Positions 13,001 to 26,802 of a stretch of DNA of 64,000 nt are shown here, piece by piece. Positions within the stretch are counted from its first letter, which is position 1. Every line of letters begins with the position of its first letter. The notes beneath the pieces are model-generated. The model ran no database searches. It was not told the origin of the DNA and saw only the letters and a program-made list of their open reading frames with translations. The translations under genes and the position numbers were made by a program. This DNA is from Pithys albifrons albifrons (lineage: Eukaryota; Chordata; Aves; Passeriformes; Thamnophilidae). The stretch is from positions 37,353,523 to 37,417,522 of the forward strand of contig NC_092462.1 in assembly GCF_047495875.1 (NCBI RefSeq). The letters are read 5' to 3'.

Positions 13001-16000
13001 TTACCAGAACACCAGAATTACTGTATAGAAAATTTTGCATATGCCCTTGAGAAATGAAGGCTTCAAAGTTTAAAAAAAAGGAAGAGGAGAGAAAGCAGCA
13101 GCAGCTTGTAATAAGGTACTTAGAATTTTCGCAAGTTTTGTAGTGGAAAAAAATGATACTTTTTTCATTCAAAATGAAGAGAATTCAAAAAAGTGAGTTT
13201 AAATCATCAGCTGATGGTCTGTGGCATCTGGCAATAGTTACTGTAACTTCAAACAAAATATTTCAGGCTGTTTGGTGGTCTGCAATACTTGAGTTTAGTT
13301 AAATTGTTCAGAAAAAAGTGTGGTCATTTTTTACTTTCCACAATATAAAGGATAAAAAAAATTCTTAGAAAGCATTTTAAAAACTATTCAAATTTATTTT
13401 TTTTGTATCTGTTTCATTATGCATATTTACAAAGTCATTACTGATACACATATGTGGCCATTTTCAAACTCATTTAATACTGTCAGATTGGTATTAAGAG
13501 ACTTTGACTTGTTTCTGGAGCTCATCCGTAGCTTATTCTGATTATACTGCAACTTTTCTTCTTGGCCTCAGAATTGTTGTGGGGATGGAGTTATCTTATT
13601 TCTACAAATACTGTGAATTCTACTTACACTGTTCTAGTTTTCCGTATTTTTTCTATAGTCACACAGCACAAGTTCCGTAGCATCTGTACATTGTAATCAC
13701 AAATGTTTGCAAAATTGATAATATGAAAGTACATCTGAAAATTGTGTGCTCAGATTTTCTATTCATGATGAGGATAGGCTGCTAGAACTGTATCATACTT
13801 AAAATTTCATTGCAAAGTTGCTCATCAGTGGTTCACCACTATGAATAACTTAATTTTCTTGTAAAGCAAGGGACTAGGAATTGAAGAAATCATATTGTAC
13901 AAAGATGCATAAGGTGTTTAAAGCTTCAGAATTTCTTCTTTCAAAAAAGAGCTCATTACTTGGAAGTGGCAGCTGAAAAAAGAACAAACCTAGTCTCATC
14001 AGATCATTGAATAATTGCAATCTACTAATGTGATTCAGTAGGAAAAAGGCACGTGTGGGTGTAATTTTATAAGGAAAGGGTCATGGAAGTGCTACCACAA
14101 CTCCACATGTTGCTGCCAGTACTGTGTTCCAAAATGAAGAATGTAAACATGTGCAGAGAGACCCTCCTGGGTTACCAGATGAGGGGAGATGGAGCATGTG
14201 AGAGGAGATTAAAAAATCCTTTGTGTTTCGTCATTCAGGAGAAAAAAATTAAAAAAAACAGCAAAACTCCACAACCATCTGCAAACTCCACATCTGCAAA
14301 CATCCAGCACAACTGCAGACTCCAAAAATTTATAAATTGCTCAGGAACACATCAAGTTGAGAATGTAAAGGAGGTCGTTAAGTATAAAAATCATGCAGAA
14401 ATAGTCTGTCAGAGCAGTAATAAAGGGGTGAAGAATCCTTGAAGGCTGTGTTTACCTAGTTGGTGAAGTAGATTAAGCAGTTTTTGAGGTAGTAGGCAGC
14501 AGAAGTCAGTGTCTTTGGGTTTCCTTGTTGTTTCTACCCTACAAAATGCTAAGTTTTATAGAAGACACACTCAAAATATACTCCAAAAAACAGAGCTATC
14601 AATGAAATTCTGAAAGGCTAATTATTTAATATTAAAAGATTGAGTTGGACAACATAATTAAAAATAAAAATTAGTTGCATTTTTAAAAGACTTTCTAAAT
14701 CAGTGTATGGGAGCTTTGCTTTGCAATATGCTGGATGGTTCTAATGCAGTTTTGTGAAAGTTCAGGGTGTCAGTCCCTTGCATGGTTGTGCTTTCTTTCA
14801 TTTCTGCGTTGGCTTGATGTAATTATATTCGGTTTCCTTGAAACTGCCAAGTTATTCTCTGTGATAATATGGATCTCTTATGCGTAGGGGGTGGCAGACT
14901 TTGCATAAATATTCAGAAAGAGAATTTTAATAAGCAGATTTACTGTGTGTACCAGGAACAATAATTTACAACCTAATACCAACCAACTGTGTTTCAGGAC
15001 ACAGTGAATTAAGTGTCAGCACTTGCGTATTTCAGTGATGGTTATGTACTTTTTAAGAAGTCTTCTAAGCTCCTACATGCTGTTTAAATACCTAATTATT
15101 ACAGGAAATCTGCCTTGTGATTTTTAAATCTATTCACTGCTATTAAGAAAAGTCAGAAAAGAGGAGGGCAGCTTGCTAGCAGTCAAATTTTTTGCTAGTC
15201 AAAAAATTAATTTATAAGAAATAGTCTTAAAGTGGTTTTATTGTAAAATACTCAACTTGGGATCCACGAGTGTGTTCTGAAGTTTGCAAGGTCATTCTGA
15301 CAGAAATACCTCATAAAATGTTTCCACCTGTACTCTGTGAAAGGATACCTCATACAGGTTTCAGGTCTCCTAGAGGGTGCTGTAAATCTTCCAAAGACTG
15401 CTGTTTCTGGTTTGTGTGGACAGGGGAAGCAATGACAGCACTACAGCATAACTCTGCAACGGCTGCAGAGGCTTCCCTACAGTGTGGGCATTGCACTGCC
15501 AATGAGGCTTGGGCTTCTGTGTCAGTCAGTCCTAAACATTGGTGTCCTTGTGTGCTGTAAGGGTTGAAGCAATTTTGTGCCCATTAAAAACAATGTTGTC
15601 CTTACTAATAACTGTGCTTCCTTTGAACAGGCATTGTGCTAACAGTGCAGGGCCCTGCCCTGGCCTTTTATTATGCTCATTATCAACTAATTATGAGGAC
15701 TTTATTGTACAGACAGTGCCATAGTGCAGGTTGCTGTGAGCATGATGTACAGTCTAGGGGCTGGGATAATAGCAAAGGCTTCGAAAGCATGAATACCAGG
15801 TGCCAGCAGGGGCCTCACAGCCACCCTGCCCTTCTGATGGGCAATGAAAAGGGTACCCTGGAGATACAAGAAAAGGTTTGTTTTGTTTTAGCCAAGCCAA
15901 CAGGGTGAGGCAGCTTCTTTGGCCAGGGAAAGAAACACCTGGCGAGCACCTTGCAGCTAGCAGTGCAGCCAAGGGGTGCCAGTTTTCTGCAAAATCAAAT

Positions 16001-16381
16001 GTCTGATGGAAGGACAAGATACCCAAGTGCAAGAAGGGGTGCATCCCCCTCTTGATTCTATCTCTCCTTCTGGATGAAGTCTCCCGAGTCTGTTTGCTTT
16101 GCCCCTGAGGTTTGAGATCACCGAAATTGTGGTGACTATCAGCTCAGTGGAGTCAGATCAAAAAACCCCAAAACAACCCACCCCAAAACCTTTCTCTTAG
16201 TGTTAAAATGAATGTATGATTTAATATCTATTCATCGATAGTGTCATGTTTATATTAGCTTTGTAATACATCAGTGTTTTACCTTACTGACAGAATATCC
16301 TGAGCTTGTATGTTGCGTGTTGTGGTTGGCACATTTCTGTTTACATCAGGCTCTGGGTTGCAGAGTAGCAAACTAACTGCC
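10036..16381. other. Non-coding stretch, nothing recognised except simple repeats
   Basis: I see no gene or named transposon. A TA/CA-rich simple tract is at 11567-11625. Some open frames reach 90-140 codons (for example near 10375-10716 and 10703-11131) but show no domain, no signal and low-complexity composition; I treat them as chance. The tract 15400-16050 is less AT-rich than average without a clear reason. Confidence 0.45.
11567..11625. repeat. Impure (TA)n/(CA)n microsatellite
   Basis: Alternating TA, then 'tgtgtacacacacacata'. It is degenerate and has no associated feature. Confidence 0.7.
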
Positions 16382-17153
16382 TGAAATTTAACAAAGGCAA
16401 ATGCAGGGTCCTGTGACTGGGGAGGAATAACCCCAGACACCAGCACAGGCTGGGAGCTGACCTGCTGAAAAGCTGCTTGTGAAGTATGATGTGGGTGGGG
16501 GGTCCTGGTAGACAACAAGCTGTCCATGAGCCAGCAGAGTGCCCATGTGGCCAAGAAAACTAATGGTATCCTGGGTTGCACTAGGGAGAGTATTGCCAGA
16601 GGTAGAGGAAGGGGATCCTGCCCCTCTACTCAGCACTGGTGAGTGAGACCTCATCTGGAGTGCTATATCCAAGTCTGGGCTCCTCAGGACAAGAGAGACA
16701 TGGAGCTCCTGGAGCAGGTCCAGCAGAGGTCAATGAAGTTGATCAAGGACCTGGAACATCTCTCTTACGAGGACAGGCCAAGGGAGCTGGGTCTGTTCAT
16801 CGTGGAGAAGAGACAACTGAGAGGGAACCTCAATGTGTGTATGTATCTGGAGGGTGGGTGTCAAGAGGATGGAGTCAGGCTCTTCTTAGTGGTGCCAGGC
16901 AATAGAACAAGAGACAGGGGGGAGAAACTGATGTACAGGAAGTACCATGTGAACATGAGGCAGAACTTCTTTATTCGGCAGTAGCGGTGCACAGAGGGGT
17001 CATGGAGTCTCCCTCACTGGAGATTTTCAAGAATGGTCTGTGGGCAGTCCTGTGCCATGTGCTCTAGGGTGACTCTGCTTGAGCAGGGAAGTTGGACCAG
17101 ATGACCCACTGTGGTCTTTTCCAACCTTATCTGTCCTGTGATTCTGTGATTGT
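16382..17153 (+). mobile_element. CR1 LINE, longest copy in the window
   Basis: This is about 770 bp of CR1: the C-terminal part of ORF2 (from 'gaaatttaacaaaggcaaatgcagggtcctg') and the 3' UTR, ending in two octamer-like tail units 'attctgtgattg'. A decayed open frame at 16643-16984 still encodes CR1-like residues such as 'HLECYIQVWAPQ' and 'LEHLSYEDRPRELGL'. It is shifted and stopped in several places elsewhere in the copy. The element is 5' truncated, the usual fate of CR1 copies, and is not active. The left edge is approximate and no target-site duplication is evident. Confidence 0.92.
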
Positions 17154-18880
17154 AGGGAGCACAGACACATCTCTTAGAACAACCTACACTGTAGTAGGCT
17201 GTAATAGGCATACTGTGTGTGCCTCAGGAATAGCATACACAAATGGAATCTAAACATGTGAGCCATTGGGGGCTCACTTTTAAGTTCTGCAAAGAGCCTT
17301 TTTATGGTCTAATACTAGTCATGTGGAGCCTTTTACCTTTGGCACATTGAGTATTGGTCATTGGTTGCTGGCTACTAGCTGCAGGCAGTGCCAGATCCAG
17401 TCCAGCTTCCAACAGATAAAACCTAATTTGTGTAGAGAGAATTCCAAAGGTGGAGATACTCAAAATCACTAAAAATTACTCAACAACTTCCTTTTTTATT
17501 TTTTTTAATGTAGTTTGTGGTATTTTCAATCATTCCTCTGTCCTAGATAATACAAGAGACAAAGGCTTATTTTTTAGCATGAGTGAGAACCAGTTCATAT
17601 TACTATAGGGAGTTTGACTAATAATTTGCAAGTGAGAAGCTGGAGAGATCTGAAAGGTTCAGGAAATGAGAGTACTTTTTCTTTATGAGTTACTGAATAT
17701 AAAAGACTGATTATGTCTTTTGTTTTTCTGGAGGACAGAACTCATCATCACAACACTACCAACACCATCAATCTGAACAACCCGACAATTTAAAAATATT
17801 CTGTCATAGCTTGTAGTTGTGTATTATTCAGCTCCTTCCTCTAGAGTTAAATAATCTGGTGGTAGTGTTGAAACTGCCACTAAGAATTGTTAATGTATAA
17901 TTTATCTTTGCAATTAAAAAGCATTTTTAACCAAGTGTCACAACATAGTGACAAGTAAATTAGGCTGTGATTTACATTACAGTGCTTTGCAACTTGATTT
18001 AGTGTCACCCTGGAGGAACTGACAAACAGCCCCAGTGGAGTGAGACAGTGCTTTCAGTTAAGAATGAATTCATTTCCCATGTGTTAGCAAGGATTGAAAG
18101 ATAGTTGCTGCCTCATACTGAAACACTGAGTTCTATTTTTTGTTTGTTTTCTAACATGTTAGACAATACAATAGGAAAACTTTCCAGACAATAAAAATAC
18201 TTGGGTCAGACACAGTGATTGATGTCAGTGTTTTTAGAAAATAAAACTTAGTTTCATCTTTTAAGGCATTTAAAAAAATATTGTTAATAATTAAAAAGGA
18301 AGATGAATCTGGTTATTTTGTATTTTCTTTAGTCATGGTCTTAAATAGGAAGCTTTGGAATGTCATAATATGAAAAAAATGAAATAGGTTAAATATTGCT
18401 AAATGTAACTAGCCAAATATAACCTAGGTGAAACACATTGGATTTATAAAAAAATATAGTCCCTTAAATATCATCACTAATATGAAATATGCACTACATT
18501 AGTATTTTGGGTATCGTTCACTCTTGATTTTGGATGATTCCATGTTTTCTTGTCCTCTTTCCAGTGAGACAACATAGAAAGTAAATGTGAAGTTGTAATG
18601 ATGGTGAGATTTTTGTTGAGAGAAAAAAAAATCTTATAAATGAGCTAAATGAATAATTAATTCTCCTCATTAGCTGTAGTTAGCAGTTTCTAGGGAAACT
18701 ATATGAACAGGGATAGAGTGAGGTTTACCAATTTGTTCCTTCTTTCTCCAGTTACTGTAAGTAGCTGAATGAACTTCTTGTTGTCCTGGCAATGTGAGAA
18801 ATGTTCCTGAGTGTGTGGGATGACTTGGTAGTTGCAATCACCAGAGATGGTTAAGCAAAGACTGTTCCAGGAATGGGAAA
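17154..18880. other. Non-coding stretch, nothing recognised
   Basis: AT-rich sequence with no supported gene or repeat on either strand. Confidence 0.45.
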
Positions 18881-18940
18881 AAAATCATATATTATCCTGA
18901 GTTGAAAGGGACCCTCAAGGTTCCACATCATGAAGAGGTC
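18881..18940 (-). mobile_element. Short, degraded CR1 3' tail
   Basis: On the plus strand 'aatcatatattatcctgagttgaaagggaccctcaagg' follows the antisense CR1 3' UTR pattern (octamer remnant, then 'cctgagttggaagggaccc'). Only about 60 bp can be seen. Divergence suggests an older copy than those at 6743 and 16382. Confidence 0.65.
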
Positions 18941-21900
18941 CACAAGGAACTTGCATTATTGTGAGATGTTCATAACAGTCAATCCTTTAATCCACAATTA
19001 GAGAGATTTTTCTCCTCAGGTTGCTGTAGTACAAACAGTTGCAAACAAGTCATAAAAAGGTAACGCTAGTTCCACATTCTAAGCACATTCACTGACTTAT
19101 CACAGTGGATATTCATACATGCCAGATATAAACCAGTAAGTATGAGCTCTGCAGGACATTCTGTGACCTGCTTACTCTAAGAAACTCACAAGAGCCTGCA
19201 AGGAATGAAGTGTTTTTCACAGTTTACAAAAGTTAGTTTCCCCACCAATTTTTCGAATCAGAGTCTGAGAAAATGATATCAATTTTGACAAAAAGTGTAA
19301 TCCTTTGTATCACGAAGTAATTTGGCCTTACTGTGACTTGGTCTCAAGTGCCAGCTATTGCTGTATAAAATATAGGTAGGAAGAAGGCAGATCTAGGCCC
19401 AGTGATATTTCAAAAATAATTTGCTTCTTAATGAGTTATTCTTGTTCTCATTCATCTGCTGTAGCCTTAGTACCTTAGTAAAGTGTACTCAAAGCTACTG
19501 AAAAAAATAAAATAAATTTGGAGGAAATTACATGGCATTTTTCTGCCCCCATGGAATATTAATTCAGCCCTAAATACAAATTGTTAGCTGTGACTTGTTA
19601 CATAAGTTCTTGTTAGACAAACATCCCCAAGAAAAAGTACAGAAGGCCAAGATTATGTTTTGGTACAGCTCAGTTGTAACAGCTCTGATTCCTGATTTCT
19701 GAGGGTGAAGGCTTGATTACTTTGCACACATGAGGTTATGTATGCCTTGGTGTGGTCTGCTCCAGAACACTGTAAAGCCAGAAATAAAAGCATCATAAAA
19801 TGATTTTTCTTTCTTGAGTAAGTTTGCTTCTGTTTTGCTCCTGCTGTTGGTGGATTCAATAACAGGACTGACTTCAGAGCTGGAAGTTCAGTCATCTTTG
19901 GTCTTTCGTATTTAAAAGTCAGGGAGCAGAAGAGTGATAAGACTGGAGCAAGAGGTGTTTATTATATGTTGACATGTCTTTATTAGGAGAGCTATATACT
20001 CAATCACAGTGAAGAAGGAAAACATTTATATGACCTGCCTAACATGAAAAACATAAATCTTGTCTTTTTGAAGCTCTTAAATGTTACTAGTAATTTTCAG
20101 AAAGTTTATTTTTGAGTTTTTTTCCCTTCTTTGAATTCTCATAGGATTCTTATTTGTATGTTTATGTCATAATAAATAAAAAGATGCTTAATAGAAATTG
20201 AACAATGCCCCTTCAGTGCCTTTTTTTCTGGGTGGTCCAATTAGAGTAATAGAGGAATAAGTGCAGATGTGTGGCAAGTGTGGTGGAGAGAGCTTCATAT
20301 ATTGAAAAGCTAGGTAGACCAATAACTGTTCTTTCCCTGTTTGGTATTAGAAAGGTATATTTTCTATTTAAAAAATAGTAGGTAAGTCCTCTTTTCAAAA
20401 GCTGTGAATTACTGTTGAGAACACAGGAGCTAAGTTTGGTATTTCTGATTTTTATAGATGTGACTTGAAAGATAGCCAGACTTTTGGATTTCCTCTGCTT
20501 AAATTAATGAGTAACCTGCACTTATCTTGACTTGTGCCCTCCTTTCTTTCTCTCCATGGCATAGGTCAGCATTACAGAAAACCTCTTTTATGTCTGTCTA
20601 AAGTGATTGTATTGTGCTATTGATTTATGCATCAAATATGTCTGTGCTATTGTCCAGTGTAAGCTTGACTATATAAGGGACATTAACTGAATGTACATTG
20701 TTTTCTCAAGGTACCTAAGATATCTTTGCAGTGTTAATATCAGAAGATGAAAATGCAGAATATGGGTAGCAAGCACTATGAAGAGAAGAAAAATCTTGTA
20801 GTTCGTGTAACGTAAAGAGGAGCTACTGGCAAACCATACCAAGGGAAGGGACTGATTTATTTAACTTTTTGTGTGTGTGACATAGAAACAAAGATATTTG
20901 TGGACTTCCATTTAGCACTGTACTTACAAAACTAAAATATATGAAATATTAAAAGATAATGTAATTGAAAGTAGCTGGAGTCACAAATGGGTGTCTCCAT
21001 TCCTTTAACCCAGCCTTTCTCCAAAGATCTGAGAACTATGTGGCATTTAGTAAGAATTAACTGCTTGGAGCTGGGCTTCATACTTTCCATAAGACTGTGT
21101 GCAGTTTACATGTTTGTATGCACTAATAAAAACCTGTTTATCTGCTATGATTTACTTTATGAGTTTGACTCATTTCCTGGTGCCGTCAGGGTGGATTAGA
21201 AATAGAAGAGGCAGTGGGAAGGGACAAAAGCAAAAGTGGTGGAGCAGGAGACTTCAGGAGACAGGGGATGTGACAGTAGCAGGAAAGAATTCTTCCTAAA
21301 AAAGGAAAATATATGTATTACTGATGATAACCAAAGATGCCTGGAACTGAAGAAGAGTGTAAATAGGGGAGAAAATCACAGTGCCTTTGAATTTTCTGCC
21401 ACAAATGAGGTTGCAGCACCTTCATCACAGGACATGGTTGGTGAAGAAGGAAGGATAAGGAAGATGAAGTCAGGATTGTTTTGCTTGTTTCTGGTTAGTG
21501 TTTTAAAATATCCACCAAATACACTAATTGCTTTGTTACAAGTATTGTTATACACAACAAAAATCAAAGGGCAGGTTTCTTTGATACTTTTTTTTTCCAA
21601 AACCAATTTGGGAAGGTGATAGAGGAAACAGACATTTAAGAAATACTGAACAAAATATTTTGCAACATATATTAAATTACATTAATTTCCCAGCCAGTTT
21701 AATTAACCACAGCTCAAGCAAACTAGAATGCACAATCTTTCCTAAAAAATTGTTAGATTATTCTTAAATTATAAGAACATTTGAAATATGATGCATATGT
21801 TTTCATATGATGGGAGCTTAATTTACAGAAGACATACTGTGAATATCTTGCTGCTTTATGTAATGTTATATCCTTAAAGCTGTTTCATATGTGGCTAACA

Positions 21901-24566
21901 ATAGGGACTTTGAAGGCGTTTAAGTTTGTATACTGTAAAGATAGACAAAAAAAGGAAAGGGCTTGTGTTATTAATATGTGTATTTTAGTAAGAAATACCG
22001 TAACAATAGTCATTTGGAAGGAATAAAAAATTGATAAATGTTGGGATGAATTGTGGGGTAAAGTTTTTAACTAAGAAATTACTATTAAGTGGCGTGGAAT
22101 TGTGCTTCTTTACTCTCAGATTCACCAGTTTCTTTCTATTTTCTGGTCTTTCAGTCTTATCCAAGTAAGTATCTTTTTTTCTAAAATTTTACTGCATACT
22201 CTTATGGCACGCAATAGAAGTCTTCAGGATTGAGTCATAAATGTACTGACAAGTTGCACCGCAGCCTTCACAGTGCTTCAAGTATACTGAATTGAATGGC
22301 ACAAAATTATGTCTTGAGCCACAGAAGGCTCCCAGCTGGGGCCAAGAACCATGTCATGAAGGTAGCAGTGTGCGTGTGAGACACCCTGGCCTGAGAAGCC
22401 ACTTACTTTTACCACCACAGGTTCTTGCCAAGTGTGAGAACATGTAGATACACATTAGAAAAATCTGGGATGTAATCCATTTGATTTTACATTGAAGTAG
22501 AGTGGAGAATTGTTCTCAAAGCCAACAGCTGGTGCTCAGCATGGAGGAGGAAAGTATCAGCACACCAGAGCCCAAGTAAAATGTCTGCTGTGTCTCAGCT
22601 GATAGCAGTGCCTGTCTGAATGGGCTTTTTTTCCCCACCTACTTCCATCCAGCTCAGAGAAGTGGTGCAGACAGTGTAAGTTGAAACAATTTGATATTTT
22701 GTAGAGCAGAGGAGAACAAAAAAAGGCAGAAAATAAGAGTCAGGTTTTGTAGGAAAATACAAAAGTATACAAATGTGCATTCAGGGACTCATCTTACTGA
22801 GAAACTAACTGCAAGTAATAACATACAGAAAATGTTTGCCTTTCTGAAAGAGTAATACTGTGTATTGTCGAGACCCAAGTTTACAATTACATTTGTTATG
22901 CAGTCAAAATCATGCTTTTTTATTGGCATTCTTTCTAATTGTTCAAAATTTATTGTTTTCTTAGATTCTAATAGTGTATCAGAAATCTCAGAGTGGTACT
23001 TTGAGCATTTTATACTGAGAAGTAACTGCAGTGTTTAATTCCCTTTTGGTCTCACTTTCTCCATTTCTTTTTTCTCTGTTTATCTCCTTGGGAAAAAACA
23101 TAGTTGATTTTGTATTTATATACTAAGTGTAGTTCAGCTGTGATCGTAACTCCTCAGTCAAAAGAGTCCATAGTATCTAATGAGTCAGGAATGGTTCTAT
23201 CTCTTGTGGAAGTGAAACACAAAAGACAGAAACAATGTATAGAATGTCTGTGATAGATATTAATGTTGGTACGTATTACTCTAGTAATTGTTTATAAATA
23301 CATTTTTTTCGCTAAAAGAAAGCAATAAGTGCTTATAGTAATCATGTAATAAAACTGTCTGAATTTAAATTCTTATTTTCTAATTTAATAGCTGTAGGAT
23401 GGTTGCAGAATTACAAGTTCTAGCCATGTAAAAAAATATGACAGCCTTAATAGTTTTACACTATTCACTTTCAATTAAAAAGAAATATTCCAAAGAGAGT
23501 CCAGACAAGCATTTAAAACACGTCTCAGACTTCAAATGGTATAAAGTGCTAGTGCTGTACTGACTGGCAATAATTCTAATTGTTGAGAAACTGTCTTTTC
23601 TCCCTGAATCTTTAGTAATTCATCACAGTAGATGAGTTTGTGGAAAATTGCTGTTAGATTCCACAATCATGAAAGAAAATGCAAAAATTCTAGTGGAAAA
23701 AAATTCAAAGGAACTTTTACAATAATTGATGTTTAATATCCTATTCATGAGCAAAAATGTGTATTAATGCAGTTAATATAATGGTAAAAGCTTTCTATTT
23801 GAAACTCAGAAGGACTTCAGAAACTGCCAAAGGAGACATGGAGGAGTTTATGGTAAACCTTCCTACGAGGAGAAATTCTTAAATGTTTGGTTTTTCAGTA
23901 GCAGCTTCCTTAAAGATTTATGTGCTGTTGCAGTATAATTTTTGGTACACCATGTTAAAAAAGCTATGGTTGTAAGCCCTATCCCTGAAGCAAATCATTA
24001 GCATAAATACCATTATAAAATTTTTCTTTATTTTCCTCAGTAAGTGACATATGTGATGCTGATTGCTCCCTTCCAAAGAGAAAAACTGGAGAGTTGTTGG
24101 ATTTAGAGCAAATGTGTTTGAAGCATTGTTATCTTTGTATGAATCCCCCTAGACTGAAAGCAGAGCCAATGAGAAGGTGCTTTTTCATATTAGCCAGAAA
24201 TGTTGTGTGGTAGAAAATGCTGTGTATAGAAGACTCAGTAAACAAAATACAGGTATTAAAAAGGTGAGTGAAAAAAGCAGTTTACAGGCTGGAAAGAGGA
24301 CTACATCAATAAGAATAAAGTTTTGATTTTGTGTTTTTTCTTTCATAGAAAAATAAAGCAAATTTGGAAGTGAAAGCACTCAAATAGAAGGTTCAACAGG
24401 AACATAAAATTTTGTATGTCTCAGTGAAGAGATTTTCATGCAGTTTTTTTATTTATATAGTTTTATAGTCAGTGGCTAAACAATATAGTCCCTGGACCTT
24501 TAGAGTGATTTAACTTATCCTAAGAATGGTAGTCAATGGAAAAAAGAAAATGAGCAGATTAATTGT
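18941..24566. other. Non-coding stretch, nothing recognised
   Basis: Long AT-rich stretch without a supportable gene. Open frames of up to about 127 codons (21236-21619) have no recognisable motif. No tandem array or named transposon was seen. Confidence 0.4.
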
Positions 24567-24579
24567 TGGGGTCACCATT
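24567..24579 (-). other. Primer-binding-site-like motif next to an LTR
   Basis: Read on the minus strand, the LTR end is followed by 'aatggtgacccca'. TGG followed by GACCCC just inside an LTR is the usual form of a retroviral tRNA primer-binding site. If correct, the LTR is the 5' LTR of a remnant and not a clean solo LTR. No internal viral genes can be seen further left. Confidence 0.45.
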
Positions 24580-24952
24580 TGTAGGGGTAAGGGGGGTTAG
24601 TTAATGAAGATCAGAAGAGGGTCATGCACAGCAGGCATCAGAGGGCTTGATCAGAAGGCTTAGCACTTAGTTTAGAATTCACAACTGCTTTATTTTTAGT
24701 TACAGCTTCACCTTTTATCTCCTCTGGTGTTCAACATGTCATCACACTATTGGCTAGCTATTTCAGGTAAGCATACATGGAAACTTTCTACTGGCTACAA
24801 GGTGTCCCACATTCTACAGGTGGCTCTCTGCTCCTTAAGGGTGCACTCCAAACTGCTTTCCTTCAAGGATACACTCTGAACTGCTCCATATCAATCTCTT
24901 CATCAGTACCTCAGACATTAGGAGATCCACAAACACACTGTCACTCCCTACA
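24580..24952 (-). mobile_element. Endogenous retrovirus LTR (373 bp)
   Basis: The edges form perfect short inverted termini, 'tgtaggg' at 24580 and 'ccctaca' ending at 24952, as in retroviral LTRs (TG...CA). On the minus strand the order is CCAAT box (complement of 24749-24753), TATA-like 'gataaaagg' (complement of 24711-24719) and AATAAA (complement of 24689-24694). Together with the adjoining primer-site motif this supports an LTR on the minus strand. The family is uncertain. A 5-bp match 'attaa' occurs at 24558-24562 and 24953-24957 and might be a target-site duplication, but it is weak in AT-rich DNA. No gag, pol or env is present. Confidence 0.7.
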
Positions 24953-26802
24953 ATTAATGAAGTTGTAATTTGTAATCTGGATTATGTATAAACTCCATTG
25001 AGGAGTTTATAAAGAACATACATAGGTATGTTCTTTATAAGACACTTAAAAGTGATTCAGTGCTACTCATAGTAAAATCTAGTAAACTGTAGAACTATTT
25101 TTAAAAATTGTCAGAAGAAGAAGAAAAAAAAAAAAAGGACTTTGCAGGTATGGCAGTTATTTTGGATGCTGTGATAATAAAAGATGATCAGCAGGAGGGG
25201 AGTAACAACAGTGCAGTAATGAGTTCTGTAGGGGAGAGAATGGCAAAATGTGTTAATTTACAGTTGCCACATATGTAGGAATTTTAATTGGGACTGCATT
25301 CACTACTTTCAAGGACAATGACTAAGAATTTAGTTTATGGTTTTGTAAAGGCATCAGCTGGGATGCTTCAGCAGTTTTATTTTGAATATCATCCCTGCAG
25401 TTTTGTGCAATTGTTTGCATTCTATCTTTACTCTCTTGGCCTTTTTGTGATCATGTCACTTCTTTCAGAGAGTAGGATAACTAGGGGAGACAGGCACCTG
25501 GTGTAATTAAACTATCATTAACAGAGATACAAATACTGAAAGGTAATAAATAACAATACCTAACAATATTTAGGTATTTTTACTAAGTGATTACCCTCTT
25601 CTCCACCTTTCTTTCCCACCTCCAGTGGAATACTTTACTGAAGCCTACTCAATAAGTAAAGGTTACTTTTTTTAAAATAAATATATATTTTTCAGTTTGA
25701 GATGGTCTGCTTTCTGTACCTCATTCATACCTAGGCACACAAGCACATGCTTTTTTTCTGTGTAGGGATCATGTTGTAGTTCTGTGAGAATACAAAGTGG
25801 ATATTGTTGCACCGACAAAACCAACCAAACAAAAACACCCAATCCAGACAGTAACCTATGTGAGTATAATAAAGGAATAGAGTTATTAAACTGTATTCCA
25901 TAAATTTGATCTGTTCATTGTCAAAATGTCTTGATATTTCTACTTGGACTTGAGGGTCAATAAGAGATATGGATGGGAGCCCCAGTAAATTAGGTTCCTT
26001 ATTTCTTGTGGCCAACATTTTATAGGGGTTTTTTGCAGAAAATCAGCAGAGACAATTCCACAATACTTTCAGTAAAAATTAAAAATATAACCTTTATATT
26101 TGGAGAGAGAGGGAAAAATAAAATCTCTGCAAACTATAGTCTTTATCCCAAAGGAATATAAGAGATTTGCATGCTGTGAATACATTAACTGTGCATGCTA
26201 ATGCAACACTATCAGTGTAGCAATCTCTGGCATTATTGAAGTATGTTCCAGAGTTTGGGCTTATCTAAATCTGTTAATTAAATACTGCATTTAATATTTG
26301 AAAAATTATGTTTTCTGTGCATTAAGGTCTAACAAATGTAACATATTGCTTATCTTCTAGTAACCAGCAATTTGTCTTAAACCAATCATAATGGAAGCCT
26401 CTGCTTTTCCTTGAATACTTTGAAAGGGGATGTTTTAAAAGTACAATTAGAAGATGTAGCTAGAGCAACTACTAAAAGCAACAAGGAATACCTGAAGAAG
26501 TTTTGTCAAATGTGGTGTTTGAAAGGAGTTTGTATTTCATCATCATAATTAGGAATGATAGATTTTTAACTTTGTTTGGTATTAGCAGCGGCAGAGACTT
26601 GGACTAGTAACAGTTCATTTTTCTTTCATAATAAGCTTCTATAGATGCACATACTTTTTTCGCTTGACCAAAATCTCAGTGACATCCACCAGCATACAGC
26701 TGGTCTGTCTGTATGCCATTTGGAAGCACGAGTTCTTTGAGATTCATACCTGATGGAGCATTTCCAAACCTACTTATCTGTAAGCAAAGGATTTTAAACA
26801 GG
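24953..26802. other. Non-coding stretch with a hairpin
   Basis: Apart from the inverted repeat at 25008-25041 and an A/G run at about 25113-25138, nothing is recognised. No gene is supported. Confidence 0.45.
25008..25041. repeat. Perfect 15-bp inverted repeat, 4-nt loop
   Basis: 'ttataaagaacatac' (25008-25022) is exactly complementary to 'gtatgttctttataa' (25027-25041), with loop 'atag'. A second, smaller hairpin, 'aaactcc...ggagttt' (24991-25009), overlaps its left side. It lies 56 bp outside the LTR edge. No family is known to me. Confidence 0.75.

Noticed and set aside
16388..16984. Open frames suggesting a small protein gene
   Set aside because: They are broken pieces of CR1 ORF2 or its antisense.
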